Assembly: GCF_024347595.1 (NCBI RefSeq)
Contig: NZ_AP025506.1
Coordinates: 558,001 to 622,000, forward strand
DNA length: 64,000 bases
Source: Vibrio pomeroyi
GTDB lineage: Bacteria; Pseudomonadota; Gammaproteobacteria; Enterobacterales; Vibrionaceae
Direction of reading: 5' to 3'
The notes beneath the pieces are model-generated. The model did no database searches, was not told the DNA's origin, and saw only the letters and a list, made by a program, of their open reading frames with translations. Shown here piece after piece: positions 1 through 9,192 of this stretch (position 1 is the stretch's first letter; each line of letters opens with the position of its first letter). A program made the position numbers and the translations under genes.

Positions 1-104
1 AGCTGTGACACACAACCCAGAGCTTCACTGTCTAGGCGCTTCACTGTAGAATGCGAACCTCGCTGACGGCGAACTCTATAGAAACAACCTTAGTACCGCG
101 GTAA
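1..104. other. Upstream region of ispH, no gene identified
   Basis: All forward frames meet stops within this stretch. A short open frame from the window edge to about base 66 could be the tail of an upstream gene (fkpB usually precedes ispH in this group), but the residues do not resemble an FkpB C-terminus that I recognise. No convincing promoter or ribosome-binding site is visible. Confidence 0.3.
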
Positions 105-1064
105 ATGATGAGCAATGAAATGAAAATAATGTTAGCTAACCCTCGTGGCTTTTGTGCCGGTGTCGATCGTGCGATCAGCATCGTAGAGCGCGCACTTGAA
201 ATGTATCAGCCACCGATTTATGTTCGCCATGAAGTGGTACATAACCGCTTTGTTGTTGAAGGGCTTAAGCAACGTGGTGCTATTTTTGTCGAAGAGCTGA
301 GTGAAGTGCCAGACGATAACATCGTAATTTTCTCTGCTCACGGTGTATCTCAAGCTGTTCGTAAAGAAGCGAAAGAGCGTGAACTGACTGTATTTGATGC
401 AACGTGTCCTTTGGTGACGAAAGTTCATATGGAGGTTGCTCGTGCGAGCCGCAAACATATGGAAGTAGTACTGATTGGTCACGCAGGTCACCCTGAAGTT
501 GAAGGTACTATGGGTCAGTACGCTAGTCAAACCGGTGGTATGTACTTGGTTGAAAGACCAGAGGACGTACAGAACCTAGTGGTGAATGATCCAACTAACT
601 TGCACTACGTGAGCCAAACTACGCTGTCTGTGGATGAGACGGCTGATGTGATAGAAGAGCTACGTCGTGTGTTCCCTGAGATTCAAGGTCCACGTAAAGA
701 CGACATCTGTTACGCGACTCAAAACCGTCAAGACGCAGTGCGTGAGATGGCAAACGACGTTGACGTAGTGATTGTGGTTGGTTCTAAGAACTCATCGAAT
801 TCAACACGTTTAAAAGAGCTGGCTGAGAAGCTTGGCACACCAGGTTACCTAACGGATTGTCCTGAAGACATTCAAACAGAATGGGTTGAAGGCAAGAAGA
901 AAATCGGTGTAACCGCTGGTGCTTCTGCTCCTGAAGAGCTAGTTAACCAAATCTTAGATCGTATCCGTGAGTTAGGTGCGACTGATGTTGAAGAGATTCA
1001 AGGTCGTGAAGAGAACATGTTCTTCGAAGTACCGAAAGAGCTACAGATCAAGCAAGTCGATTAA
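105..1064 (+). CDS. ispH: 4-hydroxy-3-methylbut-2-enyl diphosphate reductase IspH
   Basis: IspH is the cytoplasmic [4Fe-4S] enzyme of the last step of the MEP isoprenoid pathway, reducing HMBPP to IPP and DMAPP. Numbered from the internal Met at base 120, the three cluster cysteines fall at 12 (NPRGFCAG), 96 (ATCPLV) and 197 (DDICYAT), exactly as in the E. coli enzyme. The [16 protein letters not shown] and SKNSSN motifs are present. Length is 319 residues from base 105, or 314 from base 120; ATGs at 105, 108 and 120 are all possible and none has a strong Shine-Dalgarno. In this group it usually follows lspA-fkpB, which would lie outside the window. A hairpin terminator follows at once. Identification is secure; only the start is uncertain. 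Confidence 0.96.
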   Translation: MMSNEMKIMLANPRGFCAGVDRAISIVERALEMYQPPIYVRHEVVHNRFVVEGLKQRGAIFVEELSEVPDDNIVIFSAHGVSQAVRKEAKERELTVFDATCPLVTKVHMEVARASRKHMEVVLIGHAGHPEVEGTMGQYASQTGGMYLVERPEDVQNLVVNDPTNLHYVSQTTLSVDETADVIEELRRVFPEIQGPRKDDICYATQNRQDAVREMANDVDVVIVVGSKNSSNSTRLKELAEKLGTPGYLTDCPEDIQTEWVEGKKKIGVTAGASAPEELVNQILDRIRELGATDVEEIQGREENMFFEVPKELQIKQVD

Positions 1065-1086
1065 TCTTTATCGACTCGTAAACAGT

Positions 1087-1117
1087 AAAAAGCCAACGTT
1101 GATGCGCTGGCTTTTTT
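1087..1117 (+). terminator. Terminator after ispH
   Basis: Near-perfect stem AAAAGCCAACG / CGCTGGCTTTT with a run of T, beginning 22 bases after the ispH stop. Confidence 0.75.
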
Positions 1118-1147
1118 GATCGTGCAATATCTAAGCTTAAATTATGC

Positions 1148-1879
1148 TTACTGAAGGCCGAGTTGCTCTTTTAACGTCTTGAGGTAGCGACGGCTAACAG
1201 GGACTTCAAAGCCTGTCAGTGTAATGATCTCGGCCAGTCCATTTTCTAACAACTTGATCTCTTGGATCGATTTTATGTTGATCAAATATTGTCGATGACA
1301 GCGGATCAAATCGGTCTTTTCTTCCAAGATCTTCAGGGTTAGTTGTGAGGTTGCCGTTTGTGATGAGCTGCGAACATGCACGCCACTGATATCGGAATAG
1401 GCGCATTCAACCGTTTGGCTTGCCATGATCACAATGCGGTTATGACCAATACACGGAATCTGCTCTAAGTGGCAGGGAGCAATCGCAGAGATGTCTTGTT
1501 CAGGTGCTTTCTGGTTTTGCTTGATGACTTTATTCAGACGACAAACACTCTTGTTTAATCGACAAGGTTCAACGGGCTTGAGTAGGTAGTCAAAGGCATT
1601 GTCTTCAAAGGCTTGAATCGCATATTGATCGTAGGCGGTCACAAACACCACGTAAGGCATGGTTTCCGGGTCAAGCATGCTCAGTAATTCAATCCCAGTG
1701 ACCTGAGGCATTTGAATGTCCAAATACACCACATCAGGCTTGAGAAGGTTGATCTGCTTAAGCCCTTCAATTGCGTTACTCGCTTGACCAATGACTTCAA
1801 CTTCTCCAGTTTCAGTCAGCAGCTCAATCAACTCTTCGCGAGCAAAAAGCTCATCATCGACAACTAGTGCTTTTAACAT
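1148..1879 (-). CDS. btsR: LytTR-family response regulator, BtsR (YehT) type
   Basis: A two-component response regulator of 243 residues. The receiver domain (about 1-120) has acidic residues D8/D9, phosphoacceptor D54 (VYLDIQMP), T81 and K101 (LLKPVEP). A C-terminal LytTR DNA-binding domain (about 140-240) carries the CHRQYLINI and VPVSRRY segments. In E. coli BtsR is activated by the pyruvate sensor kinase BtsS and binds direct repeats upstream of the pyruvate transporter gene btsT. Here it lies 92 bp downstream of the kinase gene on the same strand, so the two are probably co-transcribed. Sites matching the E. coli BtsR motif are arrayed upstream of the CstA-family gene at 3907-5397, which is its likely target. 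The family is certain; the exact orthology rests on synteny and motif resemblance. Confidence 0.88.
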   Translation of the reverse strand: MLKALVVDDELFAREELIELLTETGEVEVIGQASNAIEGLKQINLLKPDVVYLDIQMPQVTGIELLSMLDPETMPYVVFVTAYDQYAIQAFEDNAFDYLLKPVEPCRLNKSVCRLNKVIKQNQKAPEQDISAIAPCHLEQIPCIGHNRIVIMASQTVECAYSDISGVHVRSSSQTATSQLTLKILEEKTDLIRCHRQYLINIKSIQEIKLLENGLAEIITLTGFEVPVSRRYLKTLKEQLGLQ

Positions 1880-1971
1880 CCTACAATCTTCATTTTGATT
1901 CTATCCCTGCTTGTTTCTATATATGTCTTCTAAATATGCTTACCGAGAAGCTATCACCTACGAAAAGACCG

Positions 1972-3642
1972 CTATTTTAGTATAGGTATGATAAAGCTCA
2001 TTCGAGTAAATTGCTGTGGTTGAGATTCTATTTTTAGTGCTGAGTCTTGTCCAAAGAAATTAGTGAGTCGTTTATCAACAATCTCCATACCTAATCCGAC
2101 ATGATCTTGAGATGGCTTCTGATAGTTACCAGCATTGTCTTCGACGATCAACTTGAATCCACCTTTGAAAGCCTCGCTGTAGATCTTCACTGTGCCACCT
2201 TCCAACATGTTCGAAATACCATGTTTGATGGCGTTCTCAACCAATGGTTGCAGAGTAAAGCTTGGCAGTTGAGACTCGTATAATTGTGGGTCTATGTCCC
2301 ATTCCACTTCTAGTCTATCGGTGAAACGCGCCTTCTCAATGGTGAGATACGCATTGACGTGTGCCAGCTCATCTTTGAGTTTCACAGTATTGATGTTCTG
2401 CTTAAGGTTGCTTCTAAAGAAGTGGGATAGGTGTTGAATGAGCTCTCGCGCTTTATCAGGATCACGACGTGTAACAGCACTAATAGTATTGAGCGCATTA
2501 AACAAGAAGTGCGGGTTAACCTGAGCGTGCAACAGTTTGATCTCAGCTTGAGTGAGCAGGGTCTGTTGCTGCTGATAGTTGCTGAACAGGATCTGACTCG
2601 ATAATAGCTGAGCGATACCCTCTGCCATCGACATGTTAATGGTCGAGAATAGCTTCAGCTTAGGCTCATACAGTTTAATGGTACCGACGACTTCGTTACC
2701 AGCACGCAGTGGGATAATGAGCGCAGAGCCTAACTTACAATCTTGAGATAGAGAACATTGGTATGGGTTCTCTTTACCATCAAGGTAGATGATGTCGTTC
2801 TTTTCCATCGAAGTGAGGGTACTCTGCGATGAAATCGGTGTGTTTGGAATATGGTGTTCATCGCCAATGCCGACGAAAGCGAGGATTTTTTCTCGGTCGG
2901 TAATCGCAACAGCACCAACGTTGGTTTCTTCATAAACGATACGCACGATTTTTTGTGCATTATCAGAAGTGAAGCCGCCATGCAGAATACCCACCGAACG
3001 CTCGGCAATGGTGAGTGCGCGGCGTGAGAAGGTGGCGGAGTATTTCTCGAAGATGGTTTTTCTGTCTTGGATGATGCTCATGAACAGTGCCGCACCCACT
3101 GAGTTTGCAATGATCATTGGCGCAGCAATATCAGAAACCAGAGCGTAGGACTGCTCAAACGGTTTGGCGACTGCGAGCAGAATCAACATCTGAATGATCT
3201 CGGCAAACAGGGTGACAGAGAACACTACCAGCGGATTAAACAGCTGACTGGCTTTGTTCTTTCTGACTAGGTAAACATGCAGCAAGCCACCAATCAAGCC
3301 TTCTGCTGTCGTTGATATAGCACAAGCTAAGTCTGTAAAACCACCTAATGAATAGCGATGTATCCCGCCAGTAAATCCGACCGCAAAGCCAACCACAGGA
3401 CCACCGAACAAACCGCCCATTACCGCGCCCATAGCTCGCGTATTGGCGATGGCGTCATTGATCTGCAGTCCGAAATAGGTGCCCATAATGCAGAACAGGG
3501 AAAACAGAACGTAGCAGCTGATCTTATGGCTTAAGCGAGATGAGATGCTCAACAAAGGGAGAATCAGTGGGGTTTTACTTAACATGTAAGCAATCACTAA
3601 GTAGACGCAGGTTTGTTGCAGCAGAGAGAGAATGAGTTCCAT
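1972..3642 (-). CDS. btsS: LytS-family sensor histidine kinase, BtsS (YehU) type
   Basis: Integral membrane histidine kinase of 556 residues. The N-terminal 190 residues are a 5TM-LYT type membrane region with glycine-rich helices. A GAF-like region follows (about 215-345). The dimerisation/phosphoacceptor segment has H378 in the motif NPHFLFNALN, and a HATPase_c domain has the N-box PLVENAIKHG near 466. In E. coli BtsS binds extracellular pyruvate with high affinity and phosphorylates BtsR. The kinase gene precedes btsR on the same strand, and the transporter gene lies directly upstream, also on the same strand, so sensor, regulator and target form one locus. Full length with no broken motif. 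The ligand is inferred from the family. Confidence 0.88.
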   Translation of the reverse strand: MELILSLLQQTCVYLVIAYMLSKTPLILPLLSISSRLSHKISCYVLFSLFCIMGTYFGLQINDAIANTRAMGAVMGGLFGGPVVGFAVGFTGGIHRYSLGGFTDLACAISTTAEGLIGGLLHVYLVRKNKASQLFNPLVVFSVTLFAEIIQMLILLAVAKPFEQSYALVSDIAAPMIIANSVGAALFMSIIQDRKTIFEKYSATFSRRALTIAERSVGILHGGFTSDNAQKIVRIVYEETNVGAVAITDREKILAFVGIGDEHHIPNTPISSQSTLTSMEKNDIIYLDGKENPYQCSLSQDCKLGSALIIPLRAGNEVVGTIKLYEPKLKLFSTINMSMAEGIAQLLSSQILFSNYQQQQTLLTQAEIKLLHAQVNPHFLFNALNTISAVTRRDPDKARELIQHLSHFFRSNLKQNINTVKLKDELAHVNAYLTIEKARFTDRLEVEWDIDPQLYESQLPSFTLQPLVENAIKHGISNMLEGGTVKIYSEAFKGGFKLIVEDNAGNYQKPSQDHVGLGMEIVDKRLTNFFGQDSALKIESQPQQFTRMSFIIPILK

Positions 3643-3906
3643 ATTTTCACCTATTGAGACGCTTGTTAAGTGTAAAGCTCATTGCTTGGTAACGGTAGCT
3701 TTGCTTGTGTTTTAGTGGGGTATATTCGCTTCCCAGAGTCGAAAGCATTAACGCCTGAAAACAATAAAGCCCATCACAGTGGACGGGCTTTAGTCTTAGA
3801 TTCCACTAATCACTCAGTGATTACGGGAACAAGCGAAGTTGTGTTTGGCTGTTCTTTTGTCTCTTTCTCTGAAGATTGGTCTCTTGTTCCCAAGAGCCTT
3901 AAAGAA
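3643..3906. other. Intergenic region between the btsS start and the CstA-family gene end
   Basis: Holds the presumed btsS promoter and the terminator of the upstream transporter gene. No RNA gene was seen. A plus-strand open frame crosses it, but its composition is intergenic and nothing supports it as a gene. Confidence 0.4.
3766..3791 (-). terminator. Terminator of the CstA-family gene
   Basis: Stem AAAGCCC / GGGCTTT around an inner loop. Read on the minus strand it is followed by a T-rich tract. It lies about 115 bases beyond the stop of the minus-strand transporter gene. Confidence 0.55.
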
Positions 3907-5397
3907 CTAGGCTGTTTTGGTGACGCCTTTTACTTCTTTCTCTTCTTCATCTGCAAGGTCGATGTCGCCTTTGCCTTTTGAAATCTTAATAACGTAAGCC
4001 GCAACACCTAGTGCACTCACCACACCAATGATGGTTGAGATTTGCATTGGTAGACCGAAGCCTAGTTGGCTGTTGTTCAGGATGAACGTGATACACACAG
4101 ACGTCATGAAGATAGCTGGAACCGTTGTTACCCAGTGCAGTTTGTTGTGACGAAGTAGGTAAGCTGAAGCTGTCCACAGCATCATTACTGCTGTTGATTG
4201 GTTAGCAAAACCGAAGTAGCGCCAGATGATACCGAAATCAACTTGAGTCAAGATGCCACCGATAACGAACAGTGGTAACGCCATTAGTAGACGATTACGC
4301 AGTGTTTTCTGCTCCATGTTGAAGTATTCAGCAAGGATAAGACGGCTTGAACGGAACGCTGTGTCACCAGAAGTGATTGGTAGGATAACCACGCCAAGGA
4401 ATGCAAGGATACCGCCAAATACACCCAGTAGACCAAATGAAGCGCTGTATACCACGTTACCTGGGCCGCCGTTTGCAATCGCGTCAGACAGAGACTCAAC
4501 TGAACCGAAGAAAGACAGAGCAAGTGCACACCAGATTAGAGCGATGATGCCTTCACCAATCATTGCGCCGTAGAATACGAAGCGACCGTTCTTCTCGTTT
4601 TCCATGCAACGCGCCATCAAAGGAGACTGAGTTGCGTGGAAGCCAGAGATAGCACCACATGCGATTGTGATGAATAGCGCAGGCCAAAGTGGTAGGTCAT
4701 TCGGGTTCATGTTAGTGAACATGTCGCTCATCTCAAAACCACCCATGATTTGGTGTTCGTCAGATAGACCAATCGCAGTGATTAGGCCAACAGACATGAA
4801 GATAAGCAGTGCGCCGAACAGTGGGTAGAAGCGACCAATGATTTTATCGACAGGGACAATCGTTGCGATGATGTAGTAAGCAAAGATGATAACAACCATC
4901 GTCGTTGCAGACATCGCGAAATCAGTTTGGTCGTTCACTAGGTTAGTGATCATACCTGCTGGAGCAGATACGAATACCACACCAACAAGAAGTAGTAGAA
5001 CAATGGCAAAGATGTTCATAAAGTGTTTTGCGCCATTGCCTAGGTAACGTCCAGTAATGGTTGGAACCGAAGCACCGCCATTACGGATAGATAACATACC
5101 TGAGAAGTAGTCGTGTACTGCACCTGCGAAGATACAACCTAGAACGATCCAAAGCATTGCTGCTGGGCCGTAAAGGGCACCCATGATAGGGCCGAAGATT
5201 GGACCTACACCTGCGATATTAAGCAGCTGAACTAGGTAAACCTTTGGTGTCGACATTGGAACGTAGTCCACGCCATCTTGCTTAGTGTGAGCAGGTGTTT
5301 GGCGTTTTTCATTGATACCGAAAATCTTCTCGATAAAGGTACCGTAAATAAAGTAGCCACCAATGAGTGCTGCAACACAGGTAAGAAACCACATCAT
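3907..5397 (-). CDS. btsU: Short CstA-family transporter, probable pyruvate transporter
   Basis: A polytopic inner-membrane protein of 496 residues belonging to the CstA (carbon starvation) family. Its N-terminus contains the family segments GVGPIFGPIMGALYGP and FAGAVHDYFSGMLSIRNGG, followed by many hydrophobic helices and a charged cytoplasmic tail (about 470-496). E. coli CstA and BtsT are about 700 residues, so this is the short form. A pyruvate-responsive transporter called BtsU under BtsSR control has been reported in Vibrio campbellii (recalled, not looked up), and this locus has the same arrangement. The gene lies directly upstream of btsS-btsR on the same strand. Its promoter region carries an array of BtsR-like boxes at 5478-5690. 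Pyruvate as substrate is an inference. Confidence 0.82.
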   Translation of the reverse strand: MMWFLTCVAALIGGYFIYGTFIEKIFGINEKRQTPAHTKQDGVDYVPMSTPKVYLVQLLNIAGVGPIFGPIMGALYGPAAMLWIVLGCIFAGAVHDYFSGMLSIRNGGASVPTITGRYLGNGAKHFMNIFAIVLLLLVGVVFVSAPAGMITNLVNDQTDFAMSATTMVVIIFAYYIIATIVPVDKIIGRFYPLFGALLIFMSVGLITAIGLSDEHQIMGGFEMSDMFTNMNPNDLPLWPALFITIACGAISGFHATQSPLMARCMENEKNGRFVFYGAMIGEGIIALIWCALALSFFGSVESLSDAIANGGPGNVVYSASFGLLGVFGGILAFLGVVILPITSGDTAFRSSRLILAEYFNMEQKTLRNRLLMALPLFVIGGILTQVDFGIIWRYFGFANQSTAVMMLWTASAYLLRHNKLHWVTTVPAIFMTSVCITFILNNSQLGFGLPMQISTIIGVVSALGVAAYVIKISKGKGDIDLADEEEKEVKGVTKTA

Positions 5398-5433
5398 AAT
5401 TTGTTATCCCTGAATGTATTAATTAAGTCAGGG

Positions 5434-5442
5434 TGTATATTA
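5434..5442 (-). promoter_or_regulatory. Candidate -10 element of the CstA-family gene
   Basis: On the minus strand TAATAT/TATACA lies about 37 bases upstream of the ATG, and no good -35 accompanies it. That fits a promoter needing an activator. The nearest BtsR-like box ends about 36 bases further upstream. Confidence 0.4.
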
Positions 5443-5477
5443 AAGGAGTCGATGAGAAGAAACTTCCGCTACGAGAG

Positions 5478-5690
5478 TGAGTGGTCGAATAGCCAATTTA
5501 ACGGTGTTATAACTGATTGAGTGGTTTGTTTACTGTGCTGAGTGGCAGATATTTATATCGAGAGGCCTATTAGCTTTATAGAGAGGTTGTTTGAACTGGC
5601 TTAGCGGCGACTACTGATTCCGAGTGGTCGAAATTGGCCTAAAGTGGCGAACATTAGACAATAAGTGGACATCGACAGGCGTTCAGCGGA
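5478..5690 (-). promoter_or_regulatory. Array of eleven BtsR-like boxes with 20-21 bp period
   Basis: The E. coli BtsR motif is, as I recall, ACC[GA]CT[CT]A in direct repeats with a 13-bp spacer (21-bp period). Its complement is T[GA]AG[TC]GGT. Plus-strand 8-mers matching this begin at 5478, 5498, 5518, 5539, 5559, 5580, 5601, 5621, 5641, 5662 and 5683. Those at 5478 and 5518 are perfect (TGAGTGGT). Those at 5539, 5621 and 5662 match 7/8; 5498, 5580, 5601, 5641 and 5683 match 6/8; 5559 matches 5/8. Steps between sites are 20,20,21,20,21,21,20,20,21,21 bases, so all lie on one helix face. Orientation is the same as the downstream transporter gene. An extra unphased copy (AAAGTGGT) sits at 5720. 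Confidence 0.75.
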
Positions 5691-5751
5691 GAATCACCAC
5701 AAAGGCAGCGCTTCGTCAGAAAGTGGTGAAGTAATAATATAAAGGATTGAA

Positions 5752-6102
5752 ATGAAAAAAATAATCGCACTATTCGCCGTGGCATTTAGCCTTGCAGGAT
5801 GCAGCGCCAATATTCAAGATTTAGCGGCAGAAGGTAACTGGAAAGAGATTGGTTACCGTGATGGTATTAAAGGCCACACTCAGCGTTCTTATCAAGAGAT
5901 GGCTGCGCTTGGCGCTGTTGACCAAGCAAGTTACACAGAAGGTTATCACTCAGGAGTGACTGAATACTGTAACCCTAACCATGCTTATCAGATTGGCTTG
6001 TCTGGTCAGGTGTATGAAGGTGTATGTTCTGGTACGGAAGACGCTCAACGTTTCCGCATGGAATGGCAGCGTGGCTGGGATGAGTTCTCGAACGACTATT
6101 AA
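5752..6102 (+). CDS. DUF2799-type outer-membrane lipoprotein
   Basis: A 116-residue lipoprotein. The signal peptide ends in the lipobox LAGC with lipidated Cys17. The mature part has the pattern W-x(2)-IGYRDGIKG, YTEGYHSGVTEYC and a Trp-rich C-terminus (MEWQRGWDEF), typical of the DUF2799 family of small enterobacterial/vibrio lipoproteins. Three cysteines follow the lipidated one at most, so a disulfide is possible. No enzymatic function is known for the family. A purine-rich AAAGGA lies ahead of the ATG. It is divergent from the CstA-family gene, so the BtsR-like array lies in its upstream region too, and co-regulation is possible but not shown. A bidirectional terminator follows. Confidence 0.8.
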   Translation: MKKIIALFAVAFSLAGCSANIQDLAAEGNWKEIGYRDGIKGHTQRSYQEMAALGAVDQASYTEGYHSGVTEYCNPNHAYQIGLSGQVYEGVCSGTEDAQRFRMEWQRGWDEFSNDY

Positions 6103-6172
6103 TCTGGTTTACGGTTAATTCGTTATCTCGTTAAATAGCAAATCTCGCTACATAAAAAGCACCTAGCTAAAT

Positions 6173-6205
6173 AAAAACCAGTACTTCATGTGTACTGGTT
6201 TTTTT
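6173..6205. terminator. Bidirectional terminator between the lipoprotein gene and murQ
   Basis: Perfect stem AAAAACCAGTAC / GTACTGGTTTTT with a 7-base loop and T-runs on both strands. It serves the plus-strand lipoprotein gene and the minus-strand murQ. Confidence 0.85.
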
Positions 6206-6244
6206 GTATCAAGCTTTCATCTGTATCGAAGACTAATCCGACGT

Positions 6245-7186
<942 letters not shown>

Positions 7187-7195
7187 CTAAATTGT

Positions 7196-8308
7196 TTAGT
7201 CAGCACGATAGAGAACGCCTAGAGAGGCAGCCCTGCTTGCGCCAGTCACTTCGGTTAAATTACTTGGCAGTTGATGCACATGACGTTGAGCAAGCCATGC
7301 AAAGGCCATCGCTTCCATATAATCGGCATCAACGCCTTTACTGGTGGTCGACTCTACTTCCCAGTTAGGAAGTAGTTCAGACAATCTTTTCATCAACAAT
7401 GGGTTTCTTGTACCGCCACCACACACATAGAGTGCAGGTTGGTTGCCCAAGCGATAAGTCTCCACTTCATTGGCTATCGTCAAAGCGGTGTATTCACAAA
7501 GCGTGCGCTGAACATCTTCTGCTGTAAGGTCTTTAAACTCAGTAAGTTGTTGTTCTAACCACGGTAGGTTAAACAACTCTCTACCGGTACTCTTCGGTGG
7601 CAGTTGAGATAGATAGGATTCATCCAACAGCTGTTCGAGTAAAGCTTGGTTGAGTTGGCCTTTAAGAGCAAACTGCGCATCGCGGTCGAATTTGTCACCC
7701 GTGTGTTTATCTACCCAAGCGTCCATCAACATATTGCCTGGGCCTGTATCATAACCAAGCGTTGGCTGATTCGGGCGTAGCACCGAAATGTTCGAGATAC
7801 CGCCAATGTTCAACACCACAACCGAGCTGTCTTGCGGGTGAAAAATAGTATGGTGAAATGCTGGTACGAGTGGGGCACCTTGCCCGCCTAGCGCCATGTC
7901 CTTGCGTCTGAAATCGGCGACGGTTTGAATCTCTGTTTTTGCAGCGATGATATTGGCATCACCCAACTGCATGGTAAAGGGTGATTCGCCCGTTGGCTGG
8001 TGGAATACCGTTTGACCATGGTTACCAATCGCCGTTACAGAAGAGGCCGGAGTACCTGATTTTTCGAGAAGTTGCAGAACCGCATCAGCAAATAAATGAC
8101 CAAGCTGGTGGTCGAGTTCACCAATGGCAATCAAATCCGTTTTCTGACCAATACAGACTTCAAGCAGACGGGCTTTAAGGTCATCAGGCATAGGAAACTC
8201 ATCATGCGCGAGCAATGTGATACGAGTGCCTTCTATCGACACTAAGGCGGTATCAACGCCATCCATACTCGTGCCTGACATCACGCCGATATATAACTCT
8301 GACTTCAT
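7196..8308 (-). CDS. anmK: Anhydro-N-acetylmuramic acid kinase AnmK
   Basis: AnmK opens the 1,6-anhydro ring of anhMurNAc and phosphorylates it with ATP to MurNAc-6-phosphate, the substrate of MurQ. The N-terminal nucleotide motif GVMSGTSMDGVD, the QLGDANIIA and GPGNMLMD segments and the VCGGGTRNPLLM motif are all present. The 370 residues match the family length (E. coli 369). Its start overlaps the stop of the next upstream gene, a BadF-type sugar kinase, by 4 bp, indicating translational coupling. The run kinase-anmK-murQ forms a contiguous cytoplasmic pathway for murein turnover sugars. Confidence 0.96.
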   Translation of the reverse strand: MKSELYIGVMSGTSMDGVDTALVSIEGTRITLLAHDEFPMPDDLKARLLEVCIGQKTDLIAIGELDHQLGHLFADAVLQLLEKSGTPASSVTAIGNHGQTVFHQPTGESPFTMQLGDANIIAAKTEIQTVADFRRKDMALGGQGAPLVPAFHHTIFHPQDSSVVVLNIGGISNISVLRPNQPTLGYDTGPGNMLMDAWVDKHTGDKFDRDAQFALKGQLNQALLEQLLDESYLSQLPPKSTGRELFNLPWLEQQLTEFKDLTAEDVQRTLCEYTALTIANEVETYRLGNQPALYVCGGGTRNPLLMKRLSELLPNWEVESTTSKGVDADYMEAMAFAWLAQRHVHQLPSNLTEVTGASRAASLGVLYRAD

Positions 8309-9189
8309 TGTTCATTTCCTAAATTGAGCATGTGGATCTTTTGGTGAGCGATAACTTCAGCACCATCCAGAGCATCACCTTGAATGTCTAAGGCGCGAGC
8401 TTGAAGCTCTTGAGAAAGCTTAGGGCGATAGAATTGCCCTAAGCTGCCTAAAAACATAATCGGTAAGCTGTTATTTTCTGAGCATGCTCGTGTGAGCTTC
8501 TCTATTTCTTCATTACCTTGTTTTAATATGGTACTTGCTGTTGAGCAGCGTTGCTCTATATCAACGAGTTCTCGTGCAAATTGCGCATAATCGGTCGCAT
8601 TGGCTCTATTGATCCACTTAAGAATATCACTACGTTCGCTACCTATTTTATTCATGACAAACTGGCTCGTTAAAGAGGAATGTTTGTCATCAAATTCGGC
8701 TAGAGTTTGCTGCACAGCTCGAAACCCAAGCCAAGCGCCACCCCCTTGATCGCCAATCGGGAACCCCCACCCACCAAACTGATGAGTCACATATTCGCTA
8801 TCTAACTGAATGGCAACTGAACCTGTGCCAATCGCAATGCAGTTAACGCCTTGCCCTGCGTTAGCACCAAATACCGACGCCTCAGCATCAGTTGTCACAT
8901 ATAGGTGTGGGCAGTGGGCTAATGCCGATTGTAGCTTGGCTTTTAATTGTTTATTTCCTGCACCAGCCACGCCAACCACAATATAGCACTGTTTAGCTTT
9001 AATCTGATTCACACTCAACATTTCTTCAATATAATGAGTCAGTTGAGTGATTGCCGTTTCACCATATAAGGTCAATGACGTCGCCGCTAAAGTGCGTTCT
9101 TGAATGACACTTGGTGTGGGTGATATTTGCTTCAGTCTCATGGCGGTTTTGGTTCCACCGCCATCGACTGCCAAAGTATGGGTAATCAT
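8305..9189 (-). CDS. BadF/BcrA-family amino-sugar kinase (GlcNAc/MurNAc/glucosamine type)
   Basis: A 294-residue actin-fold (ASKHA) kinase. Phosphate-1 loop DGGGTKT at residues 9-15, acidic TDAEASVFGAN, phosphate-2 loop AIGTGSVA, the GDQGGGAWLG motif and a C-terminal adenosine-type loop LGSLGQF are visible. This architecture is shared by eukaryote-type GlcNAc kinases, Vibrio glucosamine kinase GspK and clostridial MurK. Overlap with anmK (4 bp) and closeness to the symporter (3 bp) place it in murein-sugar recycling. The likely substrate is GlcNAc released by NagZ or imported MurNAc/GlcNAc, but the sequence does not decide which. Confidence 0.85.
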   Translation of the reverse strand: MITHTLAVDGGGTKTAMRLKQISPTPSVIQERTLAATSLTLYGETAITQLTHYIEEMLSVNQIKAKQCYIVVGVAGAGNKQLKAKLQSALAHCPHLYVTTDAEASVFGANAGQGVNCIAIGTGSVAIQLDSEYVTHQFGGWGFPIGDQGGGAWLGFRAVQQTLAEFDDKHSSLTSQFVMNKIGSERSDILKWINRANATDYAQFARELVDIEQRCSTASTILKQGNEEIEKLTRACSENNSLPIMFLGSLGQFYRPKLSQELQARALDIQGDALDGAEVIAHQKIHMLNLGNEQ

Positions 9190-9192
9190 TGG

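Noticed and set aside
1..66. Possible C-terminal end of fkpB at the window edge
   Set aside because: The residues in the only open frame do not resemble FkpB and the stretch is too short to judge.
132..530. A 132-codon minus-strand frame within ispH
   Set aside because: Fully antisense to a secure conserved gene and without a plausible protein family.
3682..3981. Plus-strand 99-codon frame across the btsS/CstA-gene gap
   Set aside because: It overlaps the end of the CstA-family gene and a terminator, with no start signals or recognisable protein.
5478..5690. The regularly spaced short repeats as a CRISPR array
   Set aside because: Repeat units are 8 bp and degenerate with a period of 20-21 bp. 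CRISPR repeats are 23-50 bp, near-identical, and have unique spacers of similar size; no cas genes are nearby.
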